Origin: Longimicrobium sp.
Lineage (GTDB): Bacteria > Gemmatimonadota > Gemmatimonadetes > Longimicrobiales > Longimicrobiaceae
NCBI GenBank assembly: GCA_030446945.1
Contig: JAUJMI010000009.1
Span: forward strand, 1 to 23,665
DNA: 23,665 bases
Direction: 5' to 3'
Below the pieces are notes generated by a model, which made no database searches, was not told where the DNA came from, and worked only from the letters and a program-made list of their open reading frames with translations. Below are positions 23,344 through 23,665 of the stretch, piece by piece. The position numbers were made by a program, and so were the translations under genes. Position 1 is the first letter of the stretch. Each line of letters begins with the position of its first letter.

Positions 23344-23665
23344 CTCCGCTCGCGCACAGGGTGCTGCACGAAACGGGAGAGCCGCGGAGAACTCCTCCCG
23401 GCGTTCTTGCCCTTTTCCCGCAGTGTCTCCGCGCGAGGTCGCGCAGATTCCCGACGCAAAGAGGCCCGGGAACCGCAAGGGTCCCCGGGCCACACCCCGG
23501 GTGGCGATAAGGAAGCGGCCGGGCCGGCGGGGCGCGTTGGGGGGGCGGCGCCGCCCCCCCGGGGGCCCCGCGCGCCCCCGGGCGGGGCGGCGGCGCGCGC
23601 GGCCGGCACGGCGGCGCGGGGCGCCCCAACGGAAGAGAACACCCCAGAACACACCTAACCAGAAA
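23344..23665. other. Window end: terminator-like hairpin, GC-rich tract and adapter-like tail
   Basis: No gene is supported. A minus-strand terminator-like hairpin lies at 23457-23491. From about 23527 to 23629 the sequence is almost pure G/C with runs of 7 bases or more. The last 36 bases are abruptly A/C-rich and resemble a degraded sequencing adapter (see finding). Confidence 0.6.
23457..23491 (-). terminator. Possible minus-strand terminator
   Basis: A 12-bp stem (23463-23474 with 23480-23491) pairs fully only in the minus-strand RNA, where the one non-Watson-Crick position is G-U; on the plus strand it would be A-C. TCTTTG follows on the minus strand. It would serve a gene entering from the right, beyond the window or lost at the contig end. 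Confidence 0.4.

Noticed and set aside
1..23665. tRNA, rRNA or CRISPR array
   Set aside because: No cloverleaf with a GTTCGAATCC-like arm, no rRNA-like stretch and no regularly spaced direct repeats were seen on either strand; the only tandem array is the 7-base unit at 9670.

Overview
The window is a high-GC bacterial chromosomal segment with strong G/C preference at third codon positions, many GTG starts and tightly packed genes with 4-base stop/start overlaps. The gene set (WD40/TPR periplasmic proteins, paired rSAM/selenodomain-type glycosyltransferases, type IV pilus ATPase, intergenic hairpins built around GGCT-GA-AGCC) suggests a Gram-negative soil-type bacterium, perhaps Gemmatimonadota (Longimicrobium-like). 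That placement is inference, not proven by any marker gene here. No rRNA, tRNA, CRISPR array, integrase or transposase is visible. The right edge looks like a contig end with sequencing artefact.

Layout. 1-2512 (+): a truncated membrane/coiled-coil gene, a 57-residue coiled-coil gene, a secreted PD40/TPR protein and a TIGR04283-type glycosyltransferase. 2824-5321 (-): pnuC, a TIGR04282/DUF2064 nucleotidyl/glycosyltransferase and a DUF486 membrane protein form an overlapping operon; a nitrilase lies upstream. 5666-8606: a PLP-dependent decarboxylase (-) is divergent from a YqcI/YcgG (GntA-type) heme N-hydroxylase and a DUF1989 protein (+). This is the most interesting metabolic locus. 8483-11407 (-): a glycosyltransferase whose tail runs antisense into the DUF1989 gene, an alpha/beta-hydrolase-OsmC fusion and msrB, the last two separated by a terminator hairpin and probably both serving oxidative stress defence. 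11562-12353 (+): a membrane-anchored HD-GYP phosphodiesterase.

12354-12748 carries a roughly 300-bp inverted-repeat element with a 23-bp perfect core. 12749-15417 (-): an unknown small gene, a cytochrome P450 that seems to have lost its own stop codon, and signal peptidase I. 15866-16573 (+) is an ECF sigma factor behind a near-consensus promoter. 16655-18624 (-): an M23 peptidase and an M6-like lipoprotein without the HExxH motif, overlapping by 4 bases. 18738-21981 (+): a PilT-type ATPase and a PAS-PAS-GntR regulator followed by a strong terminator. 22225-22423 is a dispersed-repeat-like element. 22462-23343 (+) is a lipoprotein esterase. 23500-23665 is low-complexity GC followed by adapter-like sequence.
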